From Aspidiotus rigidus (Eukaryota > Arthropoda > Insecta > Hemiptera > Diaspididae): a stretch of 64,000 nt of DNA. The DNA lies in assembly GCA_035079385.1 (NCBI GenBank), contig JAVHKY010000054.1:11695501-11759500 (forward strand). Direction: 5' to 3'. The notes below the pieces were generated by a model, which saw only the letters and a list, made by a program, of their open reading frames with translations, did no database searches and was not told where the DNA came from. Shown in pieces: positions 63,632 to 64,000 of the stretch (the first letter of the stretch is position 1; each line of letters begins with the position of its first letter). A program made the translations under genes and the position numbers.

Positions 63632-64000
63632 CAGGGAACCTGTTTTATGGGGGGTTTTTGAGAAATTTGCCGTGCGCCGTGCGCCATCCAGCAAAAAACT
63701 TGGAAAAATGTCTATTCTCGAGCCATATATGATAGGAGAGGGACTTAAACAAAATGGAAAAAATTTTTACTCTCGAGCTATACGTGATAGGAGAGAGACT
63801 TAGAAAACATTTCGACTCCTGAGCTATGTATGGTAGGAGTGGGACTTGGAAAAATTTCAACTCTCAAGCTATATATATGATAGAAGGGGGACTTGGAAAA
63901 AATTTCAGCTATCGAGCCATATGTGATAGGGACTTAGAAAAATGTCCACTCTCGAGCTATATATGATAGAAGAGGGACTTAGAAAAATTCCTATCATATA
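63632..64000. repeat. ~46-bp satellite array, truncated by window end
   Basis: Starts TTAACAGGGAACCTGTTTTA, then ACTTGGAAAAATGTC, CATATATGATAGGAGAGGGA and further units of the same type as 41.3 kb up to the last base. Confidence 0.88.

Overview
The window is eukaryotic nuclear DNA. It carries introns with GT..AG borders, mostly 68-95 nt when short, and metazoan solute-carrier genes buried in transposable-element debris. Short introns, abundant Penelope-like, Helitron-like, hAT-like and FLYWCH-type remnants, and A+T-rich intergenic DNA point to an arthropod, most likely an insect. The species cannot be fixed from the sequence. No tRNA, rRNA, CRISPR or bacterial operon was recognised.

Only two host genes are well supported, and they converge tail to tail. 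The 3' end of an SLC17-type anion/phosphate transporter gene runs on the + strand (last four coding exons, 3411-4875). An apparently complete SLC12 cation-chloride cotransporter gene runs on the - strand (18 coding exons, 23123 down to 5690). The SLC12 exons were joined by hand. All phases match and give 1,018 residues, from an RPSLGELH regulatory motif at the N terminus to the family-typical end [15 protein letters not shown]. The stops of the two genes lie 814 bp apart and their predicted poly(A) signals cross. One substitution stands out: Asn197, where K+-transporting family members carry a tyrosine.

Layout: 1-2440 is A+T-rich DNA with a repeated GC-richer 'CGCGGGGTGTACTCGCGAA' block, part of which recurs inverted at 7.55-8.25 kb. 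2.44-5.7 kb holds the SLC17 end and the convergent 3' region. 5.7-23.15 kb is SLC12, whose introns hold LINE fragments, a foldback element, a minisatellite of roughly 65 units inside inverted repeats, an extreme A/T island and a ~260-bp tandem repeat. 23.2-28.1 kb has a hAT-type fragment, a T-rich array with 13 acceptor-like motifs, and a LINE endonuclease ORF. 28.6-42.6 kb is a Penelope-like element (PLE) complex: two ~3.1-kb direct blocks (A, B) bracket PLE1, and a second PLE sits between inverted arms. 43-49 kb has a broken FLYWCH domain, a TCGA-dense segment, a third PLE trace and a 153-bp MITE. 49.6-58.6 kb has a ~5.2-kb inverted-repeat element containing two head-to-tail Helitron-like copies, then a LINE 3' half and a FLYWCH ORF. 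60.1-62.9 kb is a third block (C) very like B. 63.6-64.0 kb is a ~46-bp satellite that runs off the end.

The most unusual object is the 28.6-42.6 kb PLE complex with its long direct and inverted repeats, solo block C, shared 3' motif and embedded MITE-like unit carrying TGACGTCA-type sites. Exon models and element boundaries were derived by eye and boundaries of repeats are approximate.
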